Shown: piece by piece, positions 1-12,878 of the stretch | Numbering within the stretch: the first letter of the stretch is position 1 | Layout of the letters: each line of letters begins with the position of its first letter | NCBI GenBank assembly: GCA_004369085.1 | Contig: ML210168.1 | Coordinates: 62,596 to 126,595 of the forward strand | Length of the DNA stretch: 64,000 bases | Source of the DNA: Coprinopsis marcescibilis | Lineage: Eukaryota; Basidiomycota; Agaricomycetes; Agaricales; Psathyrellaceae | Direction: 5' to 3' | Made by a program: the position numbers and the translations under genes | Notes under the pieces: model-generated | Told to the model about the DNA's origin: nothing | Seen by the model: only the letters and a program-made list of their open reading frames with translations | The model's database searches: none

Positions 1-3000
1 ATTTGACGAGATACCGCAGGGCTTGTTCTTGAGTCTGCAGAACGGATCAGCACAACTCAATGCACGCGAACAGCCTGATCCGTGACTTACCTGTGCATCT
101 CCCGCATCATCAGGCTCAGTTCCGGTCAACCACTCATCACGCAGATCAGGCCTACAATTGAGGTAGATGGCTGTGATAACCTTCATGTTAGCTGGGATAC
201 CAACCCGTCAGTGTCACTTAGCCTTCGAAACGATAAACAACATACTCTGTCTCCACTTCCGTCCGCAAAACGGAACCTGGCTCTTAATCAACTTCAATAT
301 ATGAAGCTGCAGCAGCGGGTGAGGGACCCTCAACACCCTCTTCAACACCGCCTAAAGGCCAAACACAGATCATCAGCTTGCTATTCCAACAAAAGACGCA
401 ATAAAAACCCTTACCGAACTCTTATATTGAACAAGCATCCAAATCCTGTGCGACCTCCCCTTGGACAACTTCTGCATAATCTTTGCGAAATTAATCGTTG
501 CAAAAAAGTTGCGCCACGAATATTCCGTAACCTGTTCAACTTCTTCCTCGTGCGTCTCCCCATTGGGCAGCGTAACAACCCGAGTAATAATCTGCCTAGG
601 AGGTTTAATCATCTCGTCCTCCGGCCTCGCCATCTGTGGGTTCTTGGACAGATTGACTTGACAGTATCGGAAGAAACTTTTGACAACGGGAGTAAGCATC
701 AGCACGTCCTATAGGTGGGCGACGTACTTGTTCTCAGGGGAATCAGCCTTGGACACGACCGTCTGTGCCACTTCTTGCAGACCAAACATCTTCAGGATCA
801 GTAACAAGCAGTTTGTATCCAAGAGGTGCTGGCCAAGGTGATGGAACTTCATTACGTCTGGCAACAGGAAGATAGACATCAGCCATAGCCCGGAGACCTT
901 GGTAAAATCCACACACGGGAAACTTTGAACCATTTCAACACAAGCAAGAGAATGGCTGACACGGCCTTGGAAGTAACTTCTCGGTGGCGAATGACATCAA
1001 TCTCGTCCAGAGTAGGTGGGGGCTGCTGAATCTGCTCAGGGGCTGCAACAGAGTAAACAAAGCTAAGACCAGCCATGTCACAAATCACTCACGAATGTTA
1101 CCCGGGAACACAGACGATGTAGATGTCTGTGGAAGCTGAATATTGTTCGCATTCGGTGAGACCGTTGCGAGTAACAACTTTAATAGGACCAACACCCATC
1201 CCGAAAGCACGGGCAACACAGAACTCTTCATAAACAAAGACCCATTCAGTTGTTACATTAACAATCGGATCCATAAATGAAAACACATACATAAATCTGT
1301 TCAACCCGTTTCAGTCGCAACAAATCTTCCTTTCGCTCCAACGCTTTTCGCCTCTCAGACGGTGTTTGTGCATTCGCCAGGGCAGCATTCGCTTCTGCAA
1401 TCTTCTCGTCCAACAGTTTCAGATCAGGCAATGGCTCTCCCGCTTCATCCTCCTGAGACGATCTATGGTCAGGACCACACCTTCCAATAAGGTAATTAGG
1501 ACTACTCACGTCGGCGACGTAGGTTGATGATCTCGCGTCATTTTCTGTCCCCGGCATGCGTTCCAACCCACTCTCAAACGACATACAATCCTCCCTTGTC
1601 CTCCACATCTGAGCCAACGCTAAACTCACATGCATATGTTTATTGAACAACCTATCCGCTTCCTCAACAGCAAACGGCACAAGCTTTGCGTCCCTCCCAA
1701 ACCTATGCTTCGAAAACGGGAACAAGAACGGTCGATTCTGATCCGTCTGGTACTGCTGCTTCTTTGGTTTCGGAGACGGTGGAGGAGAAGGCGCAGGCGT
1801 AGCAGGCTGGGGGTTCCCCCGAAAATATGAATTGCTCTGCGACATTTGCCCAGGGTACGATCCCTGTCCATGTCCCTGGTTCATTTGCATAATGTCTGGC
1901 TCATCGTGATGATAATGGTGCCGGATGGGGATCGGTGAATGCGCCTGAGAGAGCCGTCTGGTCAGCAGCGCTGGGTTTGCTAATCGCGAAATTGGGGCGT
2001 CGACAAACGCAGGAGGTGGCTGGGGCGGGGGTGTGAATGTGGGGTATTTAACGGCAGTCTCCTGCCGGAAAGTTTCAATATCAACAGGTGAGGATTTAAT
2101 TTTGTCGGCTATGGGCGGGTAAGGTTGGATTATTAACTTGGCCATGTAAACATACGCACTTCCATCGATCGGGGGCAGGCCGGCAAGTTCCCTTGCGATC
2201 TTCTTGACCCTTTCGTGGTCCTTCATTCCACCCCAGCATGCTAGCAGAGTCTTCCAGAGGACTAGAAGAAGCTGCGAGACCAAATGTCAATTCCTCTTGA
2301 CCATTTTATATTTCTCGCATCACCCACTTTCTTGATAGGATACCCTTTCGCACTCTTGTCCCTTAAGCCAGCGACCAGATTGAACAAATACACGGGAAGC
2401 GGGGGGTCCATGCTCACTACCCCAGAATATTAGTTCATGCCGGAAACGGTGGTATGCACCCACGTACTCAGCTCATCGGCGAAGTCCTCGTGGCCCTTGA
2501 ATACTTCAATCAAATGATACAACATCCCAAGGTATACCGAGATCTCGGTCAAGACTTCTTCTAGAAGATCCGTCTTGTCTTGTAGGGAAATATGAAAGTG
2601 TGCTGCATCTTGGTCAGACAGATTGCTACAAACCCATTAGCTGTATGAACCAAGTTCGTGCATTCTATAGACATGCCTCAACAAATCGTGCTTCCTTCCT
2701 GCGATCTTCAAAGCCTCCACAACGCTGCTAATTCCATTTGCATTCCTTACGAGTTTGCAGTTCTCGAAAATCCAGTGTAGCTGATGTTCGGGAGAGCCAG
2801 TCTCCGCGAACGTGCCTGCGGGAAAAGAAGAAATAAACAACCGATGAATCAGGATCATCGCATCGCACGTGGGGCATTACATGTAAAGGTTCCAACCGAC
2901 CTTGCAGCACGTAAAACAGGCGGCGGGCGTTAGTGAACCTGATCTCAGCATCACGGTGTTCCAACCCTTCGAGCAGCAGTTCGACATGGGACTTGCGCTG

Positions 3001-3389
3001 GTTAGGCGTCGCTTTTGTCCATTCTGGAGCAGGGAAGGTTTAGTGATACGCGTTTATAACGATCGATGTGAAGAGAACGGACCACCGAAGGGAAAGCAAC
3101 CCTCCCAGGCCTTGAGGTTTTCGGCGACTTGTGACATCTCGATGTACGAATAGAACTCTTCGATTTCGTTCATAACAGTGTCCTCATCGTCATATTTGAA
3201 GTCAAACCATGATTGCTGTTTGGTGGAGAATGGTTAAACACAGCCATTGGCGGGATAGAAGACGTATACCTTGGGCTTTTGACCATTCGTCCCAAAGGTC
3301 TTTAGTTGACCTAAAGTGATGGAATCGACGGATAGACCGTTGTTCGACTGGTTGGAACCATTTCCAGCATCCTGCTGAGGACCGCTCAT
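1..3389 (-). CDS. STRIP1/2-Far11 family STRIPAK subunit (partial, C-terminus beyond window)
   Basis: Scaffold subunit of the STRIPAK phosphatase-kinase complex (STRIP1/2 in animals, Far11 in yeast), which acts in cell fusion, septation and fruiting-body control in fungi. The chosen ATG is at 3389-3387 and opens MSGPQQDAGNG. The N1221 domain follows: WFDFKYDDEDTVMNEIEEFY in the exon starting at 3215, then a helical-repeat stretch (SVYLGMLYHLIEVFKGHEDF, about 2530-2470). The long exon at 2283-1300 holds the Pro/Gln-rich linker and the motif PYPPIADKIKSSPVDIETFR. The C-terminal DUF3402-type part is recognisable by AISAVLLL-like AVSAILLLVLKWFKVS (near 960) and EYSWRNFFATINFAKIMQKL (near 500). The last exon visible ends in TQEQALRYLVK at the window edge, so only the final residues are missing. 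About ten or more short introns. The family call is firm; individual splice sites are hand-read. Confidence 0.88.
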
Positions 3390-4596
3390 TTGGGCCTATA
3401 TGACCGTGTTAAGGAATGCTAGTAGGATATGAATTCGAATAAGTAGGACCTTGAGGCTCCGTATAGTGGACGTCGTTTGATGTAATGAACCCTGCAGCCT
3501 TGGCGCCGTGCAACCAGGCCAGGATGATTGCCATGCACTTGACGACCAAACAACGCGTCCGCGTGTTTCGATCATGCTCCACAACTGGTGAGCCATTTCC
3601 CCAAAGTTCCGCAAGACCCCTAGCTAATTGTGACGGAGATGGCGGTGTAGCTGAATAGTTTGACTGACTCATGACCTACATTCTATGATTCAGATCTTGG
3701 ATGCCGTGCCTTCCAAGATACGCAGTGACGAGTCATACTACGTTGAATTGGCCTCTGCGGATAGGACGGACAAGGACAAAGGATCTTGAGATCGCTATAT
3801 CCGAGACAAGAGCCTTGCTAGAATAATTTTGCAGTTCATCGGCGGTGATAAGACCTATTTGGAGTGGCAGTCTGCAGATGAATCGATAAGTTCGTTTCCT
3901 AGTCGATGTATGCTCTATCGCTAGGGCACAGGGTGGCTCTCTCGGGCTCTGTCAGTAACTCTCTCAGTTGACCAGGACAGTGGCGGATGACCCCGGACGG
4001 TTCTATCGACTCATCGATTATCCCAAGATAAGCCGTTATAATAGGGAGGCCCAAAGAGTTTGGCTTGGCCTGTGAGCGGTTTCGCTGGCTGACATGGGTT
4101 GATGGTTACGTAATGGATATATAAGGGCGTTTGGGCGATTTTTGTTTTTTCCCTCCCCAACTCGCATTGCCAGGCGGATCGACCCTCTTCGTCGATTCAG
4201 ATAGCCAGGTTTCTGTTCGTTTGCGCCCAGGACTGGAGAGGGTTGTCTGTACGTTGCCCGCAGAGACTACAAGAGATCCACCAAGCAGCTGGTCGACGCC
4301 TGTTCAGCATCCAACTCACAGGCCCGTTTCCTGCTTTTCTCTGCGACGACCGCATAAAAAGGCACGCCTTCGCTGTGCGTTTGCCACAACCACTTTCGTC
4401 CTACCGATCAGTTCCTTCCGCCTGCTACTTTCAAGACTAGGATTTACGACCCAGTTTACGACCCCCACCCCAGTTCATTCCTTTTCCTGGCCCCAGCTCC
4501 AGAGCTATAGGGGCAACCTCAGACAAGAGTTTTAGCGGCAGATTTCACAGTTTTTCTGTGGAGTAAGCCCTAGACTCCGGTCTACCTTTTGTGCAG
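3390..4596. promoter_or_regulatory. divergent intergenic region with TATA box for the cyclin gene
   Basis: A 1.2-kb spacer between the STRIP gene (leftward) and the cyclin gene (rightward). A clear TATATAAG lies at 4118-4125 on the + strand, followed by a pyrimidine-rich stretch from about 4132. That suggests a transcription start near 4150 and a long 5' leader of about 440 bases for the cyclin mRNA. An 87-codon open frame at 3672-3409 on the minus strand begins with ATG but ends in a stop before the STRIP start. I found no splice path linking it to STRIP, so I treat it as chance or 5' UTR. Confidence 0.5.
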
Positions 4597-6871
4597 ATGC
4601 CGGTTCCTGTCCCCCGTGTCGTCACACCGACATCTCATCCAGTCATCAAGCCCGCCCGTGGCGCTGTCACCCATCCCGCGTGGAGGAATTCGAAGCCAAG
4701 ACGCATATGGGAAGAGGACTTGCAGCAGCTCCCTGCGCAGCGTGAAGAGCAGGATTTTCACCGAGGGTTGGCCATTGCGGACAACGCGATGGCTATTAAA
4801 GGATCCCGCGCTCAAGCGTGGCTTCCGCCCAAGGCAACTGACGCTGTTCAGGGTTTTGCCCGCACTGCATACACTATCAAAGACGAGTACGACGAAGTTG
4901 CTGAGTGGGATGAGCGGTGTGCAGCTGGCGATGTGGCTGATATGATGGATATGGACGATGATGACGACGACGACGCCGTGGACACGTCTCCCAACTTGGT
5001 TTTCACGGATCTTGCGACCTACGAGGACCAGACGTACCGCTACGGCGCCTTTTGCCCGACGTATGACGGCCATTCTCCTGGCTCAGACAGTGGACCAGAG
5101 ACTGGCTCCAGCCCCCTTGGACCCATCACCCCTTTCACCGATTTCATCGACAGGGCGGTGGCTACCGAACACCCCTGTGTCGCCGCCGACGATCTCATTG
5201 CTATCGCTTCCAACGTCGACTACGGCTTCTGCAAGGACAAGGTTGCAGCAGAACCCAGACAGGCTCCGATCTTCCCGACTTTGGCCGAGACCGTCAAAGA
5301 ATCTGCCCCCGCCCCAGACGTTGTCACACCCAGTGCTTCCAGCGGTTACCGACAACTCGTACAGCCCTTGTCCGAGTGGCTTGCCAACTATGTGTGGAGG
5401 GTTTGCACCACTGGGCTCAGTCTGTCGCCGGTCTTCACCCAACCTTCGTACGTATCAACCTTCTTCTTTTTCAGACATCTTTGCTGACATTTTTTTAGCA
5501 GTCGCCCCGCTCATTACCAGGCCTTCCCCCCCAGCTATTTGGCGCCTTCGATTCACTCGTTGCTCCTCTCAACTTTGTTGCAACCTTCTGCCATCTTCTT
5601 GGGACTATGGTACATCATTCGATTGCCTGGGTTCTTTAATGCGGCCGATCTTGGTGCAGAGTATCCCAAAGAAATCAAGTTTCGCAGTGCCCTACTCGGC
5701 GACAACGGATATACTTACGAGCGAGAGAGTTTGGAGCCCAATGCGCCGTTCCGTTTGGTCGTACTTGGATGTATGCTAGCAAACAAATGGCTGGACGACC
5801 ATACCTTCAGTAACAAGACTTGGTTAGTCCCATTTTTTGACATGGAATATCTTACAATTCTAATCACTTCATTACAGGAACTCTATTTCCAATATCCCTA
5901 TTCAAGAGCTGAACAGGCTTGAGGCTCTGGCTTTGGACGTCTTCAACTATGACCTCTCCATTTCGAACCAGGAATGGTCCCAGTGGATGTCACATCTCAA
6001 GTCTTACCACATGTCGCTGGCCCCTTCGCAACTGCAGCCTATCGGACGTCCCTCTTCCAACCCACATTCCATCATTCGGAAATCGATCGATGAAATCATG
6101 CAAGCTCCATCTGTGATAGATCAAGGCCCTATTCCCCAACCTGTATTCCTTGGAATCGAAGAACGCAAGAAACAGCGGTTCGATGAAGTGCAGTCAGATG
6201 TTCACGACATCAATCTTGACGAGGACGGCCCTTTGCGGGAAGAGTACTTGCCCAAGCGTCGAACCACAAGCGGGCAAGAGATCCCTGTCATCGCCGTCGC
6301 TATCGACAACCTCGGCGATCACGACACCATCCACGTCGCTCGCCCAGCCCCAATGCAAGAATTGCCCCCTCCTGCCAAGTGGAGCCCCTCCGGCGATGAA
6401 CCAATCCTGCGGGATCGCAACCGGAGCAGCGGTCACTATGTCGCCGTCCAACCGTCACAGGTGCATTCTTATGCCGTAGGTTATCGCGCACATGATATTC
6501 CCTACAACCCATCTTGGGATGTTCCCTTTGGCATCGAATTCAAGGGGTATGCCACATATGGTTACGGCCATCCTGCTGTGCCGGTTAACCCCTCGCCGTA
6601 TAGCGCCTATCCCCAGCCAGCGGCAATTTCCATGTCTCACTCTCGTTCGCAATCTCTGTTTTACGACTCTGATAATCTGTCATCTCGCCATCATCTGCGG
6701 TCTTACTCCCAATCTGGTTTCCCGTACAAGTGCGGCGATCCTCGCATGGCCTCTCAGGAGCATCTGGCACCTATTCGACCTAACCAACAATACGCCGGCC
6801 ACTATCTATATCCAGGCGCTGCATATGCACCCGCCATCGCCATCGCTCCCACTTCGTGGTTGCGAGTCTGA
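4597..6871 (+). CDS. Pho80/Pcl-type cyclin
   Basis: Regulatory cyclin expected to bind a Pho85-type CDK. I join three exons, 4597-5447, 5499-5822 and 5878-6871, giving 722 residues. The start is the ATG at 4597. The cyclin box lies in the second exon and the start of the third: FRLVVLGCMLANKWLDDHTF, then NKTW across the second intron, then IPIQELNRLEALALDVFNYD. This is the pattern of PCL cyclins (conserved Lys in the ANKW helix, NRLE before the last helices). The N-terminal 280 residues are unusual: Pro-rich, with a run of eight acidic residues, MDMDDDDDDD. The C-terminal 250 residues are Ser/Pro/Tyr-rich and probably disordered. This is far longer than a minimal Pcl and fits a regulated scaffold. 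The CDK partner cannot be told from sequence. Confidence 0.82.
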
Positions 6872-7958
6872 CCATCCACCACGCGCTACGAACTTCCGAC
6901 ATCGCCGTTTCCATCATAGAGTCTCCGACTATTATTCTCGCTGGCATCATTCACCAACTCTACACTACAATCAGCATTCTCAGCATTAGTCTCTTCCCCC
7001 TTTCTGGTTATCATTGTACATTTTTCTTTCAGCTGCATTCTGATCTTCTCGAGCTTTCGCTGTCTTTTTTCATCGTCAACCACACGACACAACGGCCTTC
7101 CCGGATGCGTACCCTCCGTCAACAAGGGATTTCCTGGGACAACGGGGCCACCCAAACACACGAAGGCATTGATAAATGCGTCACCTCGTGCCGAAACCAA
7201 ACGCCCTCCGATTCGCCAGCATTCTTGCCTTTTCGATTTGGACTACTTATTATTTCATTGGAGTTTGCTGTTTCCGGCTTTGCCTCTCTTGCTTCGTTGA
7301 CGCTTCTGTCCTTCGTTTGCATTCATTCGCGATTCCCGTCATGGTTATTTATCAAACTCGTTACACCGCTAATCACTGTGTTTTTCTCCATCCGATGTTC
7401 GATTCCTTCGCATCCGACCAGTCTTTTTTGTTGTAGCATGTATTTTTTCGCTGTTTCATTTGCCTGACTGTTTTTTTTTTTAATTTGTGACGTCCCCTTG
7501 GCTTTTCAGTCCATGAACCCTCTAAAGCATATATACACCAAAAGTAGTCACATCACTCTTTCTCCCCCTTTCGCTTCATCTCGGTTCTCATTTGTATACA
7601 GCCAATTTGACTGTTTTACCTTCCCCCTTCCCTTCCCCTTACCAATTCCGATCCCTCTTCCACCACTCGTAATTCACACTTTGCGCCAACCTTCACCCTT
7701 CTCCCTACTCTACCCCATACCCCCCGTTTCGTATCAGTACATGCTGTTCATGTCTCGCTTACTTTGCAAGTAGGTTCATAGTACATTCGTATGCCGTTCT
7801 TCTTATGTACACACTTGATCTCCGGCACAAACTCAATACACTATGAATTTGTACCAGTTCAGACCAATTTTTCGTCTGAGTAGCAAATCGTCATGATAAC
7901 TCTTAAACAGTATTATACAGGTTGGTATTTCGCTGCTGGTTCTCTTCTTTCCGACCTA
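6872..7958. other. convergent intergenic region, strongly pyrimidine-rich
   Basis: A 1.09-kb spacer between the stops of the cyclin and UBA1 genes. The + strand is rich in C and T throughout, with long CT runs at about 7560-7740. It probably holds long 3' UTRs of both genes. A 203-codon open frame at 6856-7467 is hydrophobic only because CT-rich DNA encodes Ser, Leu and Phe. It has no early ATG and resembles no protein family I know, so I do not call it. Confidence 0.6.
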
Positions 7959-10900
7959 CTAGATTCGTACAACGATGAAAGGAACCTCAACGTCCTCGCC
8001 CTCCTCATCAGAGACCATGACTTCGACAATGAGGTGCTTCGCATGTGGCGGTATGGGCTTCTTGCTGACATGTTCCACGAGTTGACTGAATGGCATGGGA
8101 AGGCGTTCCTCGCTCTGTCACGGGGTCAAATCAGTACAACACCGAAAACGTGCGTAGGACGAGAACGAACCTTCTTCTTGCCCACGAACGAGCTCCATAG
8201 CATGCTGACGCCTTGGCTGACCATGGTCACCTCGAGTTTGTGTTTCTCTTGGAACCAGGTAACGATCTCCTTCAACGAGGGGTTGTTCTTGAACTCGAAT
8301 CGATCCCAGAGAGTCCACTCAGTCTCGCCATACTTCTGTTTCTGCGCCCCGATCGGCTCCGAGAATCCAAAGAATGGTAGTGCAAGATTCACAAAACCGT
8401 TCTTGTACGCCTCCAAATCCTGCTTGCCATCAATGATCTAAAAGTAGATGAATGAAATGTGACATTAGCGTGGTGTCGATGACGGGTGTGACGCGAAGAG
8501 GAATGAATGAATAGAAAGAACTCGAAGGTCGCTTACCTTGTAAAGTTCAAGGCAGACAAGACCCGTCACCAAAGACGTAGTAGTGGCGATAGCAGGAATA
8601 ATTTTGCCAGCAATCTGCTTCGTCGTGTGCCTATCAGCCGGATTGATGCCATAGTTGAGCGCACGCAAGTTGGAGGCAGCAGTGATGAAGTCAATGTGGT
8701 GATTTGAATCGTCATCTTTCTCGAAGTCGACTGGGTTCAGGCGGTAGCCGGCCAAAGAGGACGGAGCAGGGAGTTTGGCAAGGGTTTCATCGACATCGTC
8801 ATCTAAATCCAAAGTCGGGTCAACATTACAAAGCGCGATCAACGTGAACTCGCTCAACTCACCACCGCCACCGCCAGCCTGAGGAACAGGATCGCTGTCA
8901 CTAATCTGGACCTTGACCCCACTTCTTGGCGTGAACTCGGGGACAATGATAGCGTCAACGATCTTTCGGAAGAATGCAGGGTCCGTCTCACCACGCAGTC
9001 CATAGTTGAACGCGTGCAGGTTGGCCCCAGCAATGATATACGCCAAGTGAGTAGGCTAAGAACGAAGGTCCCTCTGTCAGTCGCGGGAGAAGCTTGATAT
9101 AGAATTACTCACATCGCTCGAATCGAAGGTCAGTGGGTCAGGAGCACGCTTCGGTCCGCTCCAGAATGGCTGGCCGGTGCTGGTTAAAGCATCCTTGGGG
9201 AGACTGAACAAAAGCTGGCGGATTTCATTGTTGTAATCGCGTTCAAATTGGAGGCGGGCCCAGACAATACACTCTTCGAAAGTCAATGGCTTGTTAGTGA
9301 CAAGGAACGAGACGATCTGGTCGATCTGCTCTTTCTGTTGACCTGAGTACTTCAAAGCAGTCTCAAGGTAGTTAGGCTCCGACAGGTAGGCATTAGCGGA
9401 TTGAGCAGGTTTGACAAAGAGGTTATCAAACTGCGTTCTCGACCACTGTAAATCCGAATTAAGACCTGTATGATACACCCTAAAGATCTTATCGGCCTTA
9501 CCTCGATAGTGTGATTAATTGCATTTGGGAAATTTTTGATCGTGCAGGATGGGGTTTCTTTCTCGGGAGGATCTTGAGAGGACCCGTAGGACTCAGTCAA
9601 GTGAGGGATGATAACTTGAGTGTTTCCCTTCGTGCCAAGGGTTCCGGATTCAAGCAATGGTTTCCGGTAGAAGACACATCGTTGATCCATATAAAGACCT
9701 AGTTCGCTGATCAGTGGCCGCCTTAAACACAGACAGCTATTTAACTTACGAGCTTTGATGTTGTCGAGGGCGTTGGTAACTCCATCAATGCTGTCGAAGA
9801 ACTCCTCGTCGTAAATGTCTACAAAATGGGTCAGCAAAGACACACAGTGAGACGGAGAAAGGAAACTCACTCTCGGTTGTAGGTCCGACTGGTTCTTGTT
9901 TCGCCAAGATCTTGCCCTTCAAATCCGGGTTCATGTCGGCAACAGCAGCAGCAGCCACTTCGGCCTTGAACTGGCCCAAATCTTTGGCGCGGAAAAGGAA
10001 CTGTCGGTTAAGGTTGCTCTTCTCGATGGTATCCAAGTCGGTGACATGGATGATACCGTTCGGTCCGCTTGCCAAACCAATCATACTCCAATTCTTCAGC
10101 ATCTCACAACCAATGGCTCCAGAACCAACCAAGAATTGGCGGTGATTGGCAATCTTGTCTTGGAACGGTTTACCAAAGACGGCAATTTGCGCGTCGTAGC
10201 GGGAGCCGAGAGGTTGGCAGTCCGCTTCGGTAGGAAGAGATTGAGGAAGGGACTCAAGGGAGTCGAAATAGAAGTGCTGAACCATGGGATGGAATTTGGC
10301 GGAACAAGCCTTCAGCACCTCTTGTGCAACAAATCCTCCAATCACAGCGTTGACAGGGGAAAGGTCGCCTCTCGCCTCATAAGAAAGTTCCTTGACAATC
10401 TTTTCCTCGACATCTGGGTTGAACTTCTTTGCGGTTTCGAACAAGGCAGCAGCATCTTCCTCGTTCCTGGGGCGTGGGAGGCGTCCGGTTTGAGAACGGA
10501 ACTCAGACAACGCCTGGAAGGCTGCATGGAGGGTTGGAGGTCGATCGAACTTAGCGAAATCGCTAATGAAAAGCTCGGGATCTTGCAGTGACTCTCGAAG
10601 AGGTTTCTATGCAGTGACGTCAGAAGTTACTATGGCGAGTGCGCTGTAGCTACCTACAAACTCGATAATCTTGGGCATCTTAACCTGAGTGAAGATACCG
10701 CCAGCCTTGTAGTCGCCAAGGTTTGTAGTGTCGCCGATGGTGAAAGTGTATGGTCCCTTGACGGCCACTTTTCGAGGTTCGCATCCGTTCAATTCAGTCA
10801 TGCCTTGAACCTCAGTGAAAGTGACAAAATCTCCATCCTCAAGTCCGTGCCTGGTCTCGTCCAAGCAGGTGACCAAGCCCTCTTGATCCTGTACAAGACT

Positions 10901-11835
10901 ATTAGAGTCGCTCATCGAAGGTACGGTGAGCCTCACCTTCGCAACCGAGACGATCATGCCTGTCAAAGGCTGTTCACCAGTAGGGTCCACGCAGGTAAAC
11001 TTGGAACCAAAGTCGTTAAATGCAGATCTAAGGTTGTGGTGAGCCAGATAGCGTAGACAATGCCATCGTTGCGTACCCAAAGAGGCCACGGGTCTCGGCT
11101 GCGATGAAAGGAATCCCATTTTCGTGTGTCCATTCGTTGATCTCGAGTTGCTTCTTCAAAGGAACGCCACACAGGACAACTACCTAAGACATACAAGTCA
11201 GATATATGTCTCTTTGAGACACTGGATTGAGCAAAGTAGTACCTGGAAACCCGTGACGAGGTCAACAGATATTTCATCTCCAGCTTTGCCTCCCAAATCC
11301 CTGACAGGGACATAGGCGTTAAGCTCTGCGAGACGAGGAAGGGTAGCAGCCGCGCGAGATTTCCCAATGTCTTCTTCACGCAAGAAGAACTAAATCGCGT
11401 ATATCAGTCGCGACTCAAATGAAGCTAACAGAGCGGCGCACTTGTGAGCTGAGATCTTGGATCGTAACGGGTTCTGGATCGTAAATTGTGACGGATTTTA
11501 CACCAGCGAGAGCGATGTTCTTGGCTGTTTTCTAATGAGAGACGTTACAGTTCATGAGAAAGACGAACTTGCCAATTTCAACGCCCAGTCCTTGCAAACC
11601 GACAATCAAAACATTAGAGAGGGCCATGCGCTTCATGGCTACCATTGCTGTGAGCCACCCGGTAATAAATCAACGAATGAAACAGTTACCTTCATGCCCA
11701 AGCACGTAGCTGGTTCGTATTAGCGCGATATGCGTACCTAGAAACTCTCACTTACAGTTGACGCGAGTAAAGCCCTTCATCGATTGCGGCCTCGTCGATG
11801 TCCATCTGGGCAGCGATATTAGAGTTGTCGGACAT
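7959..11835 (-). CDS. UBA1: ubiquitin-activating enzyme E1
   Basis: Activates ubiquitin with ATP and passes it, as a thioester, to E2 enzymes in the cytosol and nucleus. The ATG at 11835-11833 opens [20 protein letters not shown], followed by GLYSRQLYVLGHEAM, the standard fungal E1 start. The active adenylation domain shows [16 protein letters not shown] and [16 protein letters not shown] (near 10100-9990). The catalytic cysteine sits in [16 protein letters not shown], its codon at 9546-9544. The second catalytic half reads LTFDSSD then [17 protein letters not shown]. The ubiquitin-fold end is [14 protein letters not shown] with its stop at 7959-7961, reached by removing an intron between KKK and [13 protein letters not shown]. 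Two small oddities: a 20-base exon at 11709-11690 and a GC-AG intron at 11572-11525. Overall length is near the usual 1,010-1,020 residues. Identification is certain. Confidence 0.96.
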
Positions 11836-12878
11836 CCTGGTAATCAGGGGGAGCAGTTCGTAGAGTTTGAGAGATTCGCCTGTGAAAGATGCTGTTACAC
11901 GTTCAGAAAAAGTTGGAAGTAGGTAGAGAGTAAAAGCTGTAGCAGTCGAGCTGACGCTACCGCACCGGTGGATGACTGATCAGATTCGCTCACGTGAGCC
12001 CCTATCTTTTTGAGTCTGTGCAAGTATAGTTGACTCAATAGTTTACTGCTCTGTAATGTACTTTGACCTACACGACCAGATTTTTTCAACAGGGAGCGCT
12101 CTATATCTCCATCTGAGGCTCAAGACTCCGGCGTTGTGGCATTCCTGCCAGGCTGGGCCATCTTCGCATGCTCGACTCACGATGGTAGACTCCAACACGC
12201 TCAACACGTTCTTCAAACTCTTCTCTTTCCCCCATCGTCTAAGAGCGCATTCAAAACTGCTCCTTATAGTCTCGGGCCAGGGCGCTGTAAGCAAGCTTGC
12301 TGGAAACCCGCCGAAAGCCACATTCTCTATTTACTGGACGAGTGGGAAAGTTTTCGTCCAGCATCACGAAAACGTGTTCTTTCAGGAAGGATTTGGGCAA
12401 TGTATTCATTTTTATTTGATATGATATATTTTGGAGCTCTATTTTACGCAGTGCTCTATGCTTTACACCTTAGGTCAGTATGTGGGAGGGGATATCATGT
12501 CAAATGATGGGATTAGACGCCTCAGCGCTCAAGTCATTCGTGACGTCAGCCTGTGCGGCGTCCAAGTCAGTGCCAGTGTCATTGTATACGTACACGTAGT
12601 CGCTAGACCGATGACCTCTTTAACAGCCTTTCTGGGGACTGACGAGGAATCACTTCGTTGCCGGCGTTAGGACACCATTAATCTGGTCATATTACCCTGC
12701 ACCCAAGCTTCTACAGAGTATAGTATAAAAGTCCCAAAAGATTATTTCTCATGCACCGCACCATCTTATGGTAGTAAGAAACAAGTATATACAGGGAGTG
12801 CGCCATAGTAGTATATTTGTCACATCGGAGCATGATTAGAAGGTGGAACGATACTTGTGCCAGTAAATCGACGAAAGT
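11836..12878. other. intergenic region upstream of UBA1
   Basis: A 1.04-kb spacer between two leftward genes. It holds the UBA1 promoter and the 3' end region of the following gene. Overlapping open frames of 90-120 codons occur on both strands at 12043-12507, but none has recognisable motifs or consistent splice partners. A TATAAAAG-like stretch near 12724 points rightward at no gene. I see nothing else to call. Confidence 0.5.

Noticed and set aside
3409..3672. ATG-initiated minus-strand frame upstream of the STRIP gene (MSQSNYSATPPSPSQLAR)
   Set aside because: It could be a first exon, but I found no in-frame splice to the downstream N1221 exons; treated as leader or chance.
6856..7467. 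203-codon open frame on the + strand after the cyclin gene
   Set aside because: Non-ATG opening, CT-driven composition, overlaps the cyclin stop region and the likely 3' UTR, no motif.
7893..8441. 182-codon + strand frame
   Set aside because: Shadow of the UBA1 3' exons, whose identity is certain on the other strand.
12043..12507. overlapping 90-120-codon frames on both strands upstream of UBA1
   Set aside because: Both strands open at once with no conserved motif or splice partner; most likely chance.
12720..12735. TATAAAAG-like sequence facing right
   Set aside because: No gene or small RNA with recognisable features follows; looks fortuitous.
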